From Porphyrobacter sp. (GTDB taxonomy: Bacteria; Pseudomonadota; Alphaproteobacteria; Sphingomonadales; Sphingomonadaceae): a stretch of DNA of 64,000 bases. Under the pieces are notes generated by a model. The model had not been told where the DNA came from. It saw nothing but the letters and a program-made list of their open reading frames with translations, and made no database searches. The DNA is taken from the NCBI GenBank assembly GCA_027533455.1, contig JAPZUC010000002.1, forward strand, positions 186,001 through 250,000, in the 5' to 3' direction. Shown in pieces: positions 25,360-34,418 of the stretch (position 1 is its first letter; every line of letters starts with the position of its first letter). The position numbers were made by a program, and so were the translations under genes.

Positions 25360-27750
25360 ATGGCGGCAAGCGGAATGGGTCGATGGGTGTGCGGCGGCGC
25401 GCTGGGGGCGTTGCTGACGGCATGCAACGCGGCGCCCGAGGTCAAGTCGGCGAGCGCGCCGGTGGCACAGGCCCCCGCAACGCCAGCCGCAAATAGCCCC
25501 GAGGCGCTGCTTGCGCAGATGAGCCTTGAACGCAAGGTTGCTCAGATCATCCAGCCGGATATCGGTTCCATCACCCCGGCCGATGTGCGCGAATACCGAT
25601 TCGGCACGATCCTCAACGGCGGCAATTCCGGCCCCTACGGCAATGACAAGGCGCCTGCGGCCGACTGGCTGAAGCTCGCCGACGAGTATTGGGAAGCGTC
25701 GACTGCGCCGCTCCCGAACGGCGAGCCCGCGATCCCGGCGCTTTGGGCGACCGACGCTGTCCACGGCCACGCCAACGTGCCCGGCGCCACCGTCTTCCCG
25801 CATAACATCGCGCTAGGAGCGACATTCGATCCCGATCTGATCCGCCGCATCGGCGCGGCCACTGCGGTCGAGATCGAGGTGACCGGTCTTGACTGGACCT
25901 TTGCGCCCACCGTCGCCGTCGCCCGCGATGCGCGCTGGGGCCGCACTTACGAGAGCTATTCGGAAAACCCTAAACTTGTCACCCGCTACGGCGCGGCGAT
26001 GATCGAGGGGCTGCAGGGGCGCGTGGACGAGCCCGGCTTTCTCGGTCAGGGCAAGGTCGCGGCCACGGCCAAGCATTATTTCGGCGACGGCGGTACCGCG
26101 CAGGGTGTCGACCAGGGCGACGTCAATGGCGATCTGGCCGAACTGATGGCGATCCATGCCCGTCCCTATCCCGCCGCGATCAACGCCGGTGTCGCCAGCG
26201 TCATGGCGAGCTTCAACTCGATCAATGGCAGCAAGATGCACGGCAGCAAGCCGCTGCTCACCCATGAACTGCGTGGCAATCTGGGCTTCAAGGGCGTGGT
26301 CGTGGGCGACTGGAACGGCCACGGGCAAGTCAAGGGCTGCACCAATTCAAACTGCCCGGAATCGCTGCTGGCGGGGCTCGATGTCTACATGGTGCCCGAA
26401 GACTGGAAGGCGCTCCACGCCTCGCTGGTGGCTCAGGTGCAGGACGGCACGATCCCGATGGCGCGGCTGGACGAGGCAGTGCTGCGAGTGCTGCGTATGA
26501 AGCAGGCGCTCGGAATCCTCGATGGCGAGGTGAAGCCTTCGGCCCGCGTCAATGGCGGGAAGTGGAACCTGCTCGGCTCGCCCGAACACCGCGCGCTTGC
26601 CCGCGAGGCGGTGGCCAAGTCGCAGGTGATCCTCAAGAATGCCGGCGCCCTGCCGCTGAAGGCGGGCGCACGGATCGAAGTGGCAGGCTCGGCCGCCGAC
26701 AATATCCCGCAGCAGGCCGGCGGCTGGTCGGTGACCTGGCAGGGCGGCGGCGATCTGACCGCGGCGGATTTCCCGGGCGCGACCTCGATTTGGGGCGGCA
26801 TTGCGGCAGCCGCCAAGGCCGCAGGCGGTGAAGCCGTGCTTGCGCCCAAGGGTAGCAGCGCGAGCAAGCCCGACATCGCCATCGTCGTGTTCGGCGAGCA
26901 GCCCTATGCCGAATTCGTCGGTGACCGGAAGGATCTCGCCTTCCGCGACGAGGAAGGGCTCGCATTGCTCAAGGCCTACAAGGCGCGCGGCGTGCCGACT
27001 GTCGCTGTGTTCCTTTCGGGCCGCCCCTTGTGGGTCAACCGCGAACTCAACGCTGCCGATGCCTTCGTCGCCGCATGGCTCCCCGGGAGCGAGGGGGCAG
27101 GGGTGGCAGACGTGTTGTTCGGCACGGTGCAGCCGACCGGGCGGCTTTCCTTCAACTGGCCCGGAACCTGCGAGGGCGGACCTGAAAACCACCGCCGCAA
27201 CGCGCTGTTCGGGCAGGGCTACGGACTACGCTACGACACCCCGCCACCGCCGTTATTCCCGCCCGATGAGACCTGCGCCGCGCTTACGAATGATGCAGGC
27301 GCGACATGGTTCGCAAATGGCAGGCTGGGCGCGCAGGTGCAGGCCGTGGCCGATAATGCGCTGCTCCCCGATCTGCGCGGCAACGGCAACGGGATCGTAG
27401 TCACCGGTGTCGACCGCAAGGCGCAGGAAGATGCGCGCCGCATCACCTTCGGGCCGGGCGCGAAGATCAGCCTCACCGGGCCGGATAGCGGCGCGGCATG
27501 GCGGATTTCCTATCAGGTGGTGAACCGCCCGGCTGGCCCCGTGACCGTGACGGCGGGCGGCAAGCCGTTCGACATCACGCAGGGACTTTCGGTGGCGGAA
27601 GGCAAGGGATGGCGCGAGATGGTGCTGACTCCGGCCTGCCTCGGCAGCACGGGCGGCAAGCTGACCTTCAGCTCGCAGGCGCCCTTCGCCTTCCAGATCA
27701 GCGAGATCACCCGCGACGAGGCTGCGGCCAAGACGGAGTGCTCGTTCTAG
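25360..27750 (+). CDS. Glycoside hydrolase family 3 beta-glucosidase lipoprotein (ExoP-like)
   Basis: Protein of 796 aa with a lipoprotein signal (LLTAC lipobox around residues 17-21), so it is probably anchored in the periplasm-facing membrane leaflet. The GH3 N-terminal barrel spans about residues 50-380, with WTFAPTVAVARDARWGRTYES and the nucleophile region VVVGDWNGHGQ. A C-terminal alpha/beta sandwich and an ExoP-like galactose-binding tail follow. It would hydrolyse beta-glucosides delivered by the receptor. GGGAGGG precedes ATG 25360. Transcription is probably under the adjacent LacI operator. Confidence 0.9.
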   Translation: MAASGMGRWVCGGALGALLTACNAAPEVKSASAPVAQAPATPAANSPEALLAQMSLERKVAQIIQPDIGSITPADVREYRFGTILNGGNSGPYGNDKAPAADWLKLADEYWEASTAPLPNGEPAIPALWATDAVHGHANVPGATVFPHNIALGATFDPDLIRRIGAATAVEIEVTGLDWTFAPTVAVARDARWGRTYESYSENPKLVTRYGAAMIEGLQGRVDEPGFLGQGKVAATAKHYFGDGGTAQGVDQGDVNGDLAELMAIHARPYPAAINAGVASVMASFNSINGSKMHGSKPLLTHELRGNLGFKGVVVGDWNGHGQVKGCTNSNCPESLLAGLDVYMVPEDWKALHASLVAQVQDGTIPMARLDEAVLRVLRMKQALGILDGEVKPSARVNGGKWNLLGSPEHRALAREAVAKSQVILKNAGALPLKAGARIEVAGSAADNIPQQAGGWSVTWQGGGDLTAADFPGATSIWGGIAAAAKAAGGEAVLAPKGSSASKPDIAIVVFGEQPYAEFVGDRKDLAFRDEEGLALLKAYKARGVPTVAVFLSGRPLWVNRELNAADAFVAAWLPGSEGAGVADVLFGTVQPTGRLSFNWPGTCEGGPENHRRNALFGQGYGLRYDTPPPPLFPPDETCAALTNDAGATWFANGRLGAQVQAVADNALLPDLRGNGNGIVVTGVDRKAQEDARRITFGPGAKISLTGPDSGAAWRISYQVVNRPAGPVTVTAGGKPFDITQGLSVAEGKGWREMVLTPACLGSTGGKLTFSSQAPFAFQISEITRDEAAAKTECSF

Positions 27751-27816
27751 CGCACTGGCACGGGTTCCGCCGGGACGAATACCCGGCGGTGAGCCCGCGC
27801 GGCGTTTGAGCGTCGC

Positions 27817-27840
27817 TTTTGCGCTCTTTCGAGCGCAAAA
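27817..27840. terminator. Bidirectional rho-independent terminator
   Basis: A perfect 10-bp stem, TTTTGCGCTC (27817-27826) with GAGCGCAAAA (27831-27840), closes on a TTTC loop. The A/T ends supply a U-tract in both directions. It sits between the convergent GH3 and alkylsulfatase genes and should terminate both. Confidence 0.8.
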
Positions 27841-27844
27841 CGAA

Positions 27845-29812
27845 TCAAGGCACCACGATGTCGAAGCCGTGGGGCATCGGGTCGAGGTTGTCGATCAGCG
27901 TCTGCAAGGCGACCAGATCGCCTTCGATGGTGACGCCCGGCATCTTCGCCACGGTCTCGATCGGCAGTTTGACGAAGAGTAGCGCCAGTAATGCGCGGCG
28001 CGGGCCGCGGATCGTCACGGCGGGCTTTTCAGGCAGTATGCCCGCGCGCCCGATCATCACTTCCTCGCCCACCTCTAGCGTCGCCTTTTCCCCGCGGTCG
28101 GGGATTTCGATCGCAATGCTGAAATTGCGCGCGCTCGGCCGTTCGGGCGCGAACAGGGTCGCGGCGGAATCGAGCAGTTCCTGCGTCGAGATTGCGGCGA
28201 CCATGTCGTTGCTCTGTGCCGCGCTACTCTCCGGCCGGCCGCGCCTCAGATCATTGGCCGCCGAGAGGAACTGGTTGCGCCAGATCGCGCTCTCGGCTTG
28301 AAAGCCCTGCTGTTCGTAGGACTGCGCGAGCAGCGACTTGGCCTTGGCGTTCTCCGGCTCGGCGAAGACGAGGTTCTGGAGCAGGTCCGAGGCCCAGCGA
28401 TAATCGCCCCGCGTGAAAGCGGTCTCGCCCAGTTCATAGGTGCGATCCGGCCCGCCCAGCGCCTCGACCAACTTGTAGGCGCGCTCTACCGGCGGGTAGG
28501 CGTGGAGGTTGGCCGGAACTGCATCATACCAGCCGAGATAGAACTGGTAGATCGCCTTGGCGTTGTGGCTGATCGTCCCGTAATAGCCGCGCGTCGACCA
28601 TTCCTCGCCGTTGATGCGCGGTGGTGACTTTTCCAGCGCCTCGGCGATTTCGTGCATGGTCTCGCCGCGGTTCATACGCCGGACGGTCTGGTCGTGGAGC
28701 CAGCGGTAGGTATCGCGCTGGGCGGAAAGCCATGCGGTGCCTTCGGCCTTGCCGAAGACCGGCCAGCAGTGGCTCGAGATCACCGCGTCCGATTGCGGCG
28801 CGTAGCGGATCGCCGCCTCGTCGAGATAATGCGCCCAGGCCCGCGCATCGCGTACCTTGGCCCCGCGTGGGGTGAGGATATTGTGCAGCGAGCAGGTGGC
28901 GATCTCGGCGGCGAGGAAGGTCTTTTCCGGTTTCACGAAGACGTTGAACTCGGCCGGAGCCTCAGTGCCCGAGACGATCTGGAATTCGAGGTTGACCCCG
29001 TCCACCACCCGCGTCTCGCCAGTCTTCGCGATGGTGTCTGTCGGCGGGATCAGCGAGAGTGTGCCGACAGACAGGCCCTTGCCGATGCCGCTACCCATCT
29101 GCCCGGTCGCGCTGGGTGCGAGGCCGGTGCCGAACTGGAAGGCCGCGCGCCGCTGCATTGCAGGCCCGGCCATGACGTTCTCGGAGGTCGCCTCCTCCAT
29201 GAAGCCCTCGGGCGCGATGATCGCGACGCGGCCCGCCTTGACCTCGGCCTCGTCCACCACGCCGCGCACGCCGCCGAAGTGGTCGCCGTGGCTGTGCGAA
29301 TAGAGCACCGCGCTGACAGGGCGGGTGCCGAGTGTCTGGTTGACCAGATCAAGCGCGGCCTTGGCCGCCTCGACACTGGTGAGCGGGTCGATGATGATCC
29401 AGCCGGTCTGTCCCCGGATCACGGTCATGTTCGATACGTCAAAGCCGCGCACCTGCCACAGATTCGGCGTCACCTCGTAGAGGCCGTGGTGCTTGAGGTG
29501 CGTCATGTGACGCCACAGGCTGGGGTTCACCGTTTCGGGCACGGGGCCGGTGACGAAAGCATAGGCGTTGAGGTTCCAGACCGGCTTGCCATTGGCATTG
29601 AGGATCACCGGCTCGGCGCGCGTGGCGAGGAAGCCGCGGACCGAATTCCGCGCGTCCCGGGTGCCTTCCGCAGGTACGGCCTTGGAGGTCACGAGGTGCT
29701 CGTAACGGGTGGCCTGGGTGGCGCCTGCTGGGGCGTCTTGCGCGTGGGCTGCGGTGGCGGCGATGAAGGCCAGCGCCAGCGCCGTTGCAGCGCGCGAGTG
29801 CGAAATGGTCAT
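27845..29812 (-). CDS. Alkyl/aryl-sulfatase of the metallo-beta-lactamase class (SdsA1/BDS1-like)
   Basis: Protein of 655 aa with a signal peptide (ALAFIAATAAHAQ). The metallo-beta-lactamase domain carries SHSHGDHFGG as zinc ligands. An alkylsulfatase dimerisation domain (KLVEALGGPDRTYELGE onward) and a C-terminal sterol-carrier-like domain follow, as in SdsA1. The family hydrolyses primary alkyl sulfates such as SDS in the periplasm. ATG 29812 is chosen over a longer frame because it gives the signal peptide. The gene converges on GH3 and appears monocistronic. Confidence 0.88.
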   Translation of the reverse strand: MTISHSRAATALALAFIAATAAHAQDAPAGATQATRYEHLVTSKAVPAEGTRDARNSVRGFLATRAEPVILNANGKPVWNLNAYAFVTGPVPETVNPSLWRHMTHLKHHGLYEVTPNLWQVRGFDVSNMTVIRGQTGWIIIDPLTSVEAAKAALDLVNQTLGTRPVSAVLYSHSHGDHFGGVRGVVDEAEVKAGRVAIIAPEGFMEEATSENVMAGPAMQRRAAFQFGTGLAPSATGQMGSGIGKGLSVGTLSLIPPTDTIAKTGETRVVDGVNLEFQIVSGTEAPAEFNVFVKPEKTFLAAEIATCSLHNILTPRGAKVRDARAWAHYLDEAAIRYAPQSDAVISSHCWPVFGKAEGTAWLSAQRDTYRWLHDQTVRRMNRGETMHEIAEALEKSPPRINGEEWSTRGYYGTISHNAKAIYQFYLGWYDAVPANLHAYPPVERAYKLVEALGGPDRTYELGETAFTRGDYRWASDLLQNLVFAEPENAKAKSLLAQSYEQQGFQAESAIWRNQFLSAANDLRRGRPESSAAQSNDMVAAISTQELLDSAATLFAPERPSARNFSIAIEIPDRGEKATLEVGEEVMIGRAGILPEKPAVTIRGPRRALLALLFVKLPIETVAKMPGVTIEGDLVALQTLIDNLDPMPHGFDIVVP

Positions 29813-30013
29813 GCTTCTATTTACCCCTCTTCTACCGCGTCCGTGATGCCCGCGCAGCGACACGGTTTCAAGCCGGGCGTGAAGCCGTCCGGAGTTACGC
29901 TTCAAGCATTCATAAATTAGAATGGTTCTGACGAAAGATTGAATTTTTCAGATTTCGATCCCGCGCCTAACAGGCGGCATCTCCCAGTCTTCGCAGATGC
30001 AAAGGATCGGCGC

Positions 30014-31147
30014 ATGGACCAAAGCAGCCCGATTTCGAACCGGCCTCCCGAACAGGCCTTGGCGCCAGCCTCCGTGCGCGAACCGGTGCTGGCGCTGGTC
30101 AATTCGCGCTTCCGGCTTGCTGCGCCGGAGGATCCCGCACCTGCCGGATGGCAGGATGGGCTGGGGCAGCTGTTCAAGTGGCTCGCCATCGATGTGGAAT
30201 TCCTGCCCGCCGTGCGCAGTCGGCGGCTGCCGCGGATCGCCGGATGGGGTCTCGCCGTCAGTGCGCCCGCTCCGGTCTTCGCACCGTGGATCGGCTGGAG
30301 CCCGGTTGCTTTCCAGCATGGCGGGATAGCCGCCTTGCCCGAGGCGCAGTTCGCAGCCAGTTACCTGCTCGAACATCCCCGCGGCGCGGCCAAGGGGCAG
30401 GGTGGCATCGACCTTGTGCTGATGAGCCCGCACCCAGCGCTGTGCGTGGCCGAGGAAGCGGGCGGCGCGCCTTTGCCCTCTGCTGCGATGCTCAAGGCCA
30501 TGATCCGCACCGCGCGCGATGAAGGGCGCGAGCGGCTGGCGATCATCCTCCACGCTCGCCAGCGCAACGCGGTTGCCGCCCAGCTGATGGCCGCAGACAA
30601 GGCGCTGACCCGCCACGGCATTGAACTCGACATACTCACGATTGAGGAAGCGCTGGTGTCGCTGATGTCGAGCCGCGCACCGTGGGATGCCATTATCGCC
30701 ATGCCCGATTTGCGCAGTACGGTCTTCACGCTGCTTGCCGAAGCCAGCGACGTGCGCCGGGCCTGGCCGATGCTGTGGCTCGGCGGGGACGGTGCCCTAC
30801 GGATGATCACCTCCGAGGCGCCGGGCGAAGGGGCGAGCCGTCTGCCACTCGATGCCAACGCACTGGTTCAGGCGCTGGCGCTTGCGCTAGACCGGAGCGG
30901 AGCAGCTCAGGCCGCGCGGCGTTTGCACGAAGGCTGGGCGCGGCTGCGCGACAGCGGTGTCATTACCAGCGGGCGCGGTGCGGGCGATGCGCCCTATGTC
31001 AACGCGGTCCCCGACGAGACTTTTCTCGCCATGCTTCGCAGCCATACCGCTGTCAGCAAGCGGCCCCAGCCTGAATGGCGCGCCTTGAGAATTGCATTTT
31101 TGTCAAATGCGGGGAGCCAAGTGCCGCTCTTGCGCGTTGTGTCGTAA
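30014..31147 (+). CDS. Uncharacterised protein with a degenerate isocitrate/isopropylmalate dehydrogenase-like fold
   Basis: Protein of 377 aa with no family I recognise with certainty. The second half follows the order of the IMDH/ICDH family: LAIILHARQRNAVAAQLM where those enzymes have the K-x-N-x3 helix, WDAIIAMPDLRST where they have D-x-I-V-T-x-N-L-x-G-D, then LDANALVQALALALDRSG and a C-terminal helix. The catalytic Lys and paired Asp residues are not conserved, so it is probably non-enzymatic or altered. ATG 30014 follows AAAGGAT. It lies 34 bp before the ArsR gene. Confidence 0.55.
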   Translation: MDQSSPISNRPPEQALAPASVREPVLALVNSRFRLAAPEDPAPAGWQDGLGQLFKWLAIDVEFLPAVRSRRLPRIAGWGLAVSAPAPVFAPWIGWSPVAFQHGGIAALPEAQFAASYLLEHPRGAAKGQGGIDLVLMSPHPALCVAEEAGGAPLPSAAMLKAMIRTARDEGRERLAIILHARQRNAVAAQLMAADKALTRHGIELDILTIEEALVSLMSSRAPWDAIIAMPDLRSTVFTLLAEASDVRRAWPMLWLGGDGALRMITSEAPGEGASRLPLDANALVQALALALDRSGAAQAARRLHEGWARLRDSGVITSGRGAGDAPYVNAVPDETFLAMLRSHTAVSKRPQPEWRALRIAFLSNAGSQVPLLRVVS

Positions 31148-31181
31148 CATTGTCTCTTCCGTCCCGAGAAAGGTCCCTGCC

Positions 31182-31547
31182 ATGCCCAGCCGCAAGATCG
31201 TTGCAAATGAATTGGCCCATGTGCTGCGCCAGATCTCGCATCCCGATCGCATCCGCCTGTTGCTGAAACTGCAAGCGGGCGACCAGACGGTGAATGAACT
31301 GGGTGACCTGCTCGAAATCTCGCCCACGCGGGTGTCGCAGCATCTGGGTGTGCTGCGCGCGATCGCGCTGGTGGAAACTGAGACGCACGGCCAGAAGCGG
31401 GTCTACCGCTTGGCCCAGCCCGATCTCGCGTTGTGGCTGATCGATGGCATCGACTTCGTTGCGCACCGTTTCAGCCGCGCCAGCATTACCGATATCGAGC
31501 ATGCCAAGAAGCTGTGGCAGGCCGAGGCGATTGAATCCGTGATCTGA
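31182..31547 (+). CDS. ArsR-family winged-helix regulator (copy 1)
   Basis: Protein of 121 aa: helix-turn-helix VNELGDLLEISPTRVSQHLGVLRAIALVE and a short C-terminal tail. No cysteine-rich metal site is visible. It is a close paralogue of the regulator at 33865-34230 (same length, shared TRVSQHL and C-terminal LW segment). It is convergent with the SulP gene, so it flanks the SulP/carbonic-anhydrase unit. GAGAAAGG precedes ATG 31182. Confidence 0.85.
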   Translation: MPSRKIVANELAHVLRQISHPDRIRLLLKLQAGDQTVNELGDLLEISPTRVSQHLGVLRAIALVETETHGQKRVYRLAQPDLALWLIDGIDFVAHRFSRASITDIEHAKKLWQAEAIESVI

Positions 31548-31567
31548 TCGCGTCCGTCTTCCCTGCG

Positions 31568-33136
31568 TCAGGCAGCGGGACGGATCATCAGCCCGGGGAT
31601 TTCGGTCTTGCTGGGATCTTCGGATCGCCGGCCATAACGTTCCACCAGCTCGCTCCATTCGACCACGAGCGATCCGCCCGTCGTCTGGTGCAGTTTCTCC
31701 CACGAGGACAGCATCTCAAGACAGGCGTGGTCGATATAGTCGAGCTTCTCGACATGGATGTGTACTTCCGAACCGAAGGGCGAGCTTTCAAGCGCCTGCC
31801 CCAGCTGCGGGATCGAGAAGAAGGTCGCCGAACCCGTCATCCACAGATCCACCCGCCCCGTTTCGGCATCGTGCTCGCGGCGGATCTGGAGGTGTGAGAA
31901 GGTGTAGACCAGCTTGGCCGTCGCCAGACCGAAGCCGAGGATCACGCCGGTCAGCAGATCGATCGCCACCACGCCCACCAGCGTCACGAAATAGATCGCC
32001 AGTTCCTGCCGCCCGAACTCGGCGATCTTCCGGATCTGCGCAATGTTGACCAGCTTGTAGCCGGTATAGACGAGGATCGCGGCGAGCACCGAAGTCGGTA
32101 TCTCGTTGAGGATGAAGGGGAAGGCCGCCACCGCCAGCAGCAGCCAGGCACCGTGCATGATGGCCGAAATACGGGTCGTGGCGCCGGCCTCGACATTGGC
32201 GGCAGAGCGCACGATCACGCCGGTCATCGGCAGTGCGCCCAAGGCGCCGCATATCATGTTGCCGATCCCCTGCGCGCGCAGTTCCTTGTCGTAATCGGTG
32301 CGCGTGCCGACGTGCATCTTGTCCACCGCCGTCGCGCAGAGAAGCGTCTCGGCGCTAGCGACGAAGGCGAAGACGAGGCCGAGCGTGAGGATATCGGGAT
32401 TGGTGATGCCGGCCAGCGCTTCCATCGGCGGGATGTTGAGCCCGCTGGCGAGCGTTGCGGGTAGATCGACCAGCGTGATCGGCAGGGCGAATACCATCGC
32501 GAAGACCGTGCCCACGATCACGCCGAGCAGCGGCCCGGGGATCAGCGCAATACCCTTCGGCTTGAACTGGTTCCAAAGCACGATGGTGGCGATGGTGACG
32601 ATCCCTGCCATAGCGGCGAGGTGATGAACGGAACTGTCGGTCGGGATCGCCTTGATGATCGCGTCAGGAATTGCAGCGATATTCAGCAGCCCGTTGGCAC
32701 GCGGGGCGTCGTCCAGCATCACATGCAACTGTGAGGCGAAGATCAGCACGCCGATCCCGCCCAGCATCCCGTGGATGACCGAGGGCGAGATGGCTCGGAA
32801 CCACTGGCCCAGCTTCATCACCCCCGCCAGCAATTGCAGCGCGCCCGCGATCAGCCCGACCACGCCGAGCATGATCAGCCCGTGTTCCTGCACCAGCTGG
32901 TAGACCAGCACCGCCATGCCCGCCGCCGGCCCGCTCACTTGCAAGGGCGATCCGGCAATGGTGCCGACCACCAAGCCGCCGACGATCCCGGTGATCAGCC
33001 CCAATGCGGGCGGCGCGCCCGAGGCGATCGCGATCCCCATGCACAGCGGCAGAGCGACGAGAAACACCACGATCGAGGCGAGGAAATCGCGACCTATAGC
33101 GGAATATGCAGGGCGGTCGGCGGCGACAGCGGGCAT
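31568..33136 (-). CDS. SulP-family anion transporter (possible bicarbonate transporter)
   Basis: Protein of 522 aa: about 10-12 membrane spans starting FLASIVVFLVALPLCMGIAIASG and a C-terminal STAS domain around residues 410-520 (VHIHVEKLDYIDHACLEML). SulP proteins import sulfate or bicarbonate. Linkage to a beta-carbonic anhydrase directly upstream, in the same direction, supports a bicarbonate or CO2-supply role (inference). ATG 33136 has GGAG ahead of it. It is likely co-transcribed with the anhydrase and the upstream ArsR gene. Confidence 0.85.
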   Translation of the reverse strand: MPAVAADRPAYSAIGRDFLASIVVFLVALPLCMGIAIASGAPPALGLITGIVGGLVVGTIAGSPLQVSGPAAGMAVLVYQLVQEHGLIMLGVVGLIAGALQLLAGVMKLGQWFRAISPSVIHGMLGGIGVLIFASQLHVMLDDAPRANGLLNIAAIPDAIIKAIPTDSSVHHLAAMAGIVTIATIVLWNQFKPKGIALIPGPLLGVIVGTVFAMVFALPITLVDLPATLASGLNIPPMEALAGITNPDILTLGLVFAFVASAETLLCATAVDKMHVGTRTDYDKELRAQGIGNMICGALGALPMTGVIVRSAANVEAGATTRISAIMHGAWLLLAVAAFPFILNEIPTSVLAAILVYTGYKLVNIAQIRKIAEFGRQELAIYFVTLVGVVAIDLLTGVILGFGLATAKLVYTFSHLQIRREHDAETGRVDLWMTGSATFFSIPQLGQALESSPFGSEVHIHVEKLDYIDHACLEMLSSWEKLHQTTGGSLVVEWSELVERYGRRSEDPSKTEIPGLMIRPAA

Positions 33137-33185
33137 GGGGGAGCTCCGTCAGGGTGCGGGAGGAAGGAGGGGGGCGGCTCGGGCC

Positions 33186-33851
33186 TCAGCAGGCGTGCTG
33201 GTGCACTACCGCCGAGGCGAGGTCGGCAGCGTAGCGTTCCTCGACCGGAACCCAGCTCATGCTCGCGTCGTCATAGGCCGAGACTTCGCCCGTCTTGATG
33301 TCATAGACCCAGCCGTGCAGCGTCACCGCGCGCTGGGCCAGCGCCACCGCGACTGTGGGGTGGGTCTTGAGGTGCTGCAATTGCAGGATGACGTTCTGTT
33401 CAAGCAGCATCCGCATCTTGGCATCGGCATCCAGCCCGGCGCCCAGCGCTTCGACGATATCGACCGCGCCCTGCGAATAGCCGAGCCATTCGCGCACGTG
33501 CGGCAGGTTGGTTAGCCCGGCGCGGTTCATCGCGCCCTTCATCGCCCCGCATTCGGTGTGGCCACAGATCACGATGTGGGGGATGTTCAGCGCGCCAATC
33601 GCGAACTCGATCGAGGCAGTCATGCCGCCGGTCTGGTTGGTGTGCGGTGGCACGATGTTGCCCGCATTGCGGCAAATGAACAGTTCGCCCGGATCGGTCT
33701 GGGTCAGCATCGCGGTCTCGACCCGGCTGTCGGAGCAGGTGATGAACAGCGCCTCGGGGCTCTGTCCTGTGCTCAGGCGTTCGAACAGCTCCTGCTTTTC
33801 GGGAAAGACCTCGCGCTGGAATTTGACCACGCCTTGGGCGAAATGGGGCAT
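33186..33851 (-). CDS. Beta-class carbonic anhydrase
   Basis: Protein of 221 aa. Zinc ligands and catalytic dyad are visible: TCSDSR (Cys39, Asp41, Arg43) and GHTECGAMKG (His98, Cys101). It interconverts CO2 and bicarbonate in the cytoplasm. AAAGGATG precedes ATG 33851; the frame extends upstream into the ArsR gene without similarity. Position between the ArsR regulator and the SulP transporter indicates a co-regulated bicarbonate module. Confidence 0.93.
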   Translation of the reverse strand: MPHFAQGVVKFQREVFPEKQELFERLSTGQSPEALFITCSDSRVETAMLTQTDPGELFICRNAGNIVPPHTNQTGGMTASIEFAIGALNIPHIVICGHTECGAMKGAMNRAGLTNLPHVREWLGYSQGAVDIVEALGAGLDADAKMRMLLEQNVILQLQHLKTHPTVAVALAQRAVTLHGWVYDIKTGEVSAYDDASMSWVPVEERYAADLASAVVHQHAC

Positions 33852-33864
33852 CGAAAGCATCCTT

Positions 33865-34230
33865 TCAGTGAGAAGAATCGGGGCCGGGCACGCTCCACAG
33901 GGCGCGCGCCGCGTCGATATGTTCGGCATCTTCAAGCCGCTGGCGGATGTCGACGAACGGCAGGGCGTCGACGATCCATTCGGCCAGATGCACGGGGATC
34001 AGGCGATAGAAATGGCTGCGCCCGTCACGGCGCTCCTCGACCAGACGGTGAGCGCGCAGCAGCGTAAGATGCTGTGAGACGCGCGTTGCGGGCAGATCGA
34101 GCGCATGGGCAAGGCTGGTCACATCCTTCTCGCCCGCGCGCAGTTCCTCGATCAGGCGAAGGCGGTCGGCATGGGCGAGCAAGCGGAACAGATCGGCGAG
34201 TTCGCGCGATACGATCAACCTGCTCGGCAT
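33865..34230 (-). CDS. ArsR-family winged-helix regulator (copy 2)
   Basis: Protein of 121 aa with helix-turn-helix VTSLAHALDLPATRVSQHLTLLRAHRLVEERRDG and a C-terminal segment ending ALWSVPGPDSSH. No obvious metal-thiol site. GAGGAGG precedes ATG 34230. It heads the operon with carbonic anhydrase and SulP, 13 bp from the anhydrase start, and probably autoregulates it. A paralogue lies beyond the other end of the operon. Confidence 0.87.
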   Translation of the reverse strand: MPSRLIVSRELADLFRLLAHADRLRLIEELRAGEKDVTSLAHALDLPATRVSQHLTLLRAHRLVEERRDGRSHFYRLIPVHLAEWIVDALPFVDIRQRLEDAEHIDAARALWSVPGPDSSH

Positions 34231-34241
34231 GGGCCCTCCTC

Positions 34242-34261
34242 ATATGCAAGTCGTTGCAGAT
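34242..34261. promoter_or_regulatory. Imperfect palindrome upstream of arsR-carbonic anhydrase-SulP operon
   Basis: ATATGCAA (34242-34249) and TTGCAGAT (34254-34261) form a 7-of-8 inverted repeat with a 4-nt spacer, ending 12 bp from the ArsR start. A second pair, TATGAA (34269-34274) and TTCATA (34285-34290), lies just beyond. Size and place fit an ArsR operator for autoregulation, but this is inferred from symmetry only. Confidence 0.4.
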
Positions 34262-34418
34262 TTGCACCTATGAAGGTATGTAGTTTCATATCTTGCGTCA
34301 AGCGCGGAGGCTGCGCGGCAAAAATCCCACACTCCCATCAATCCCGCGGGTGACAGCGCGCGTAATGTGTGGTGTCAGGGGCGCGGCAAACCCCCACATG
34401 GACAGGGACGAAAGAGAC

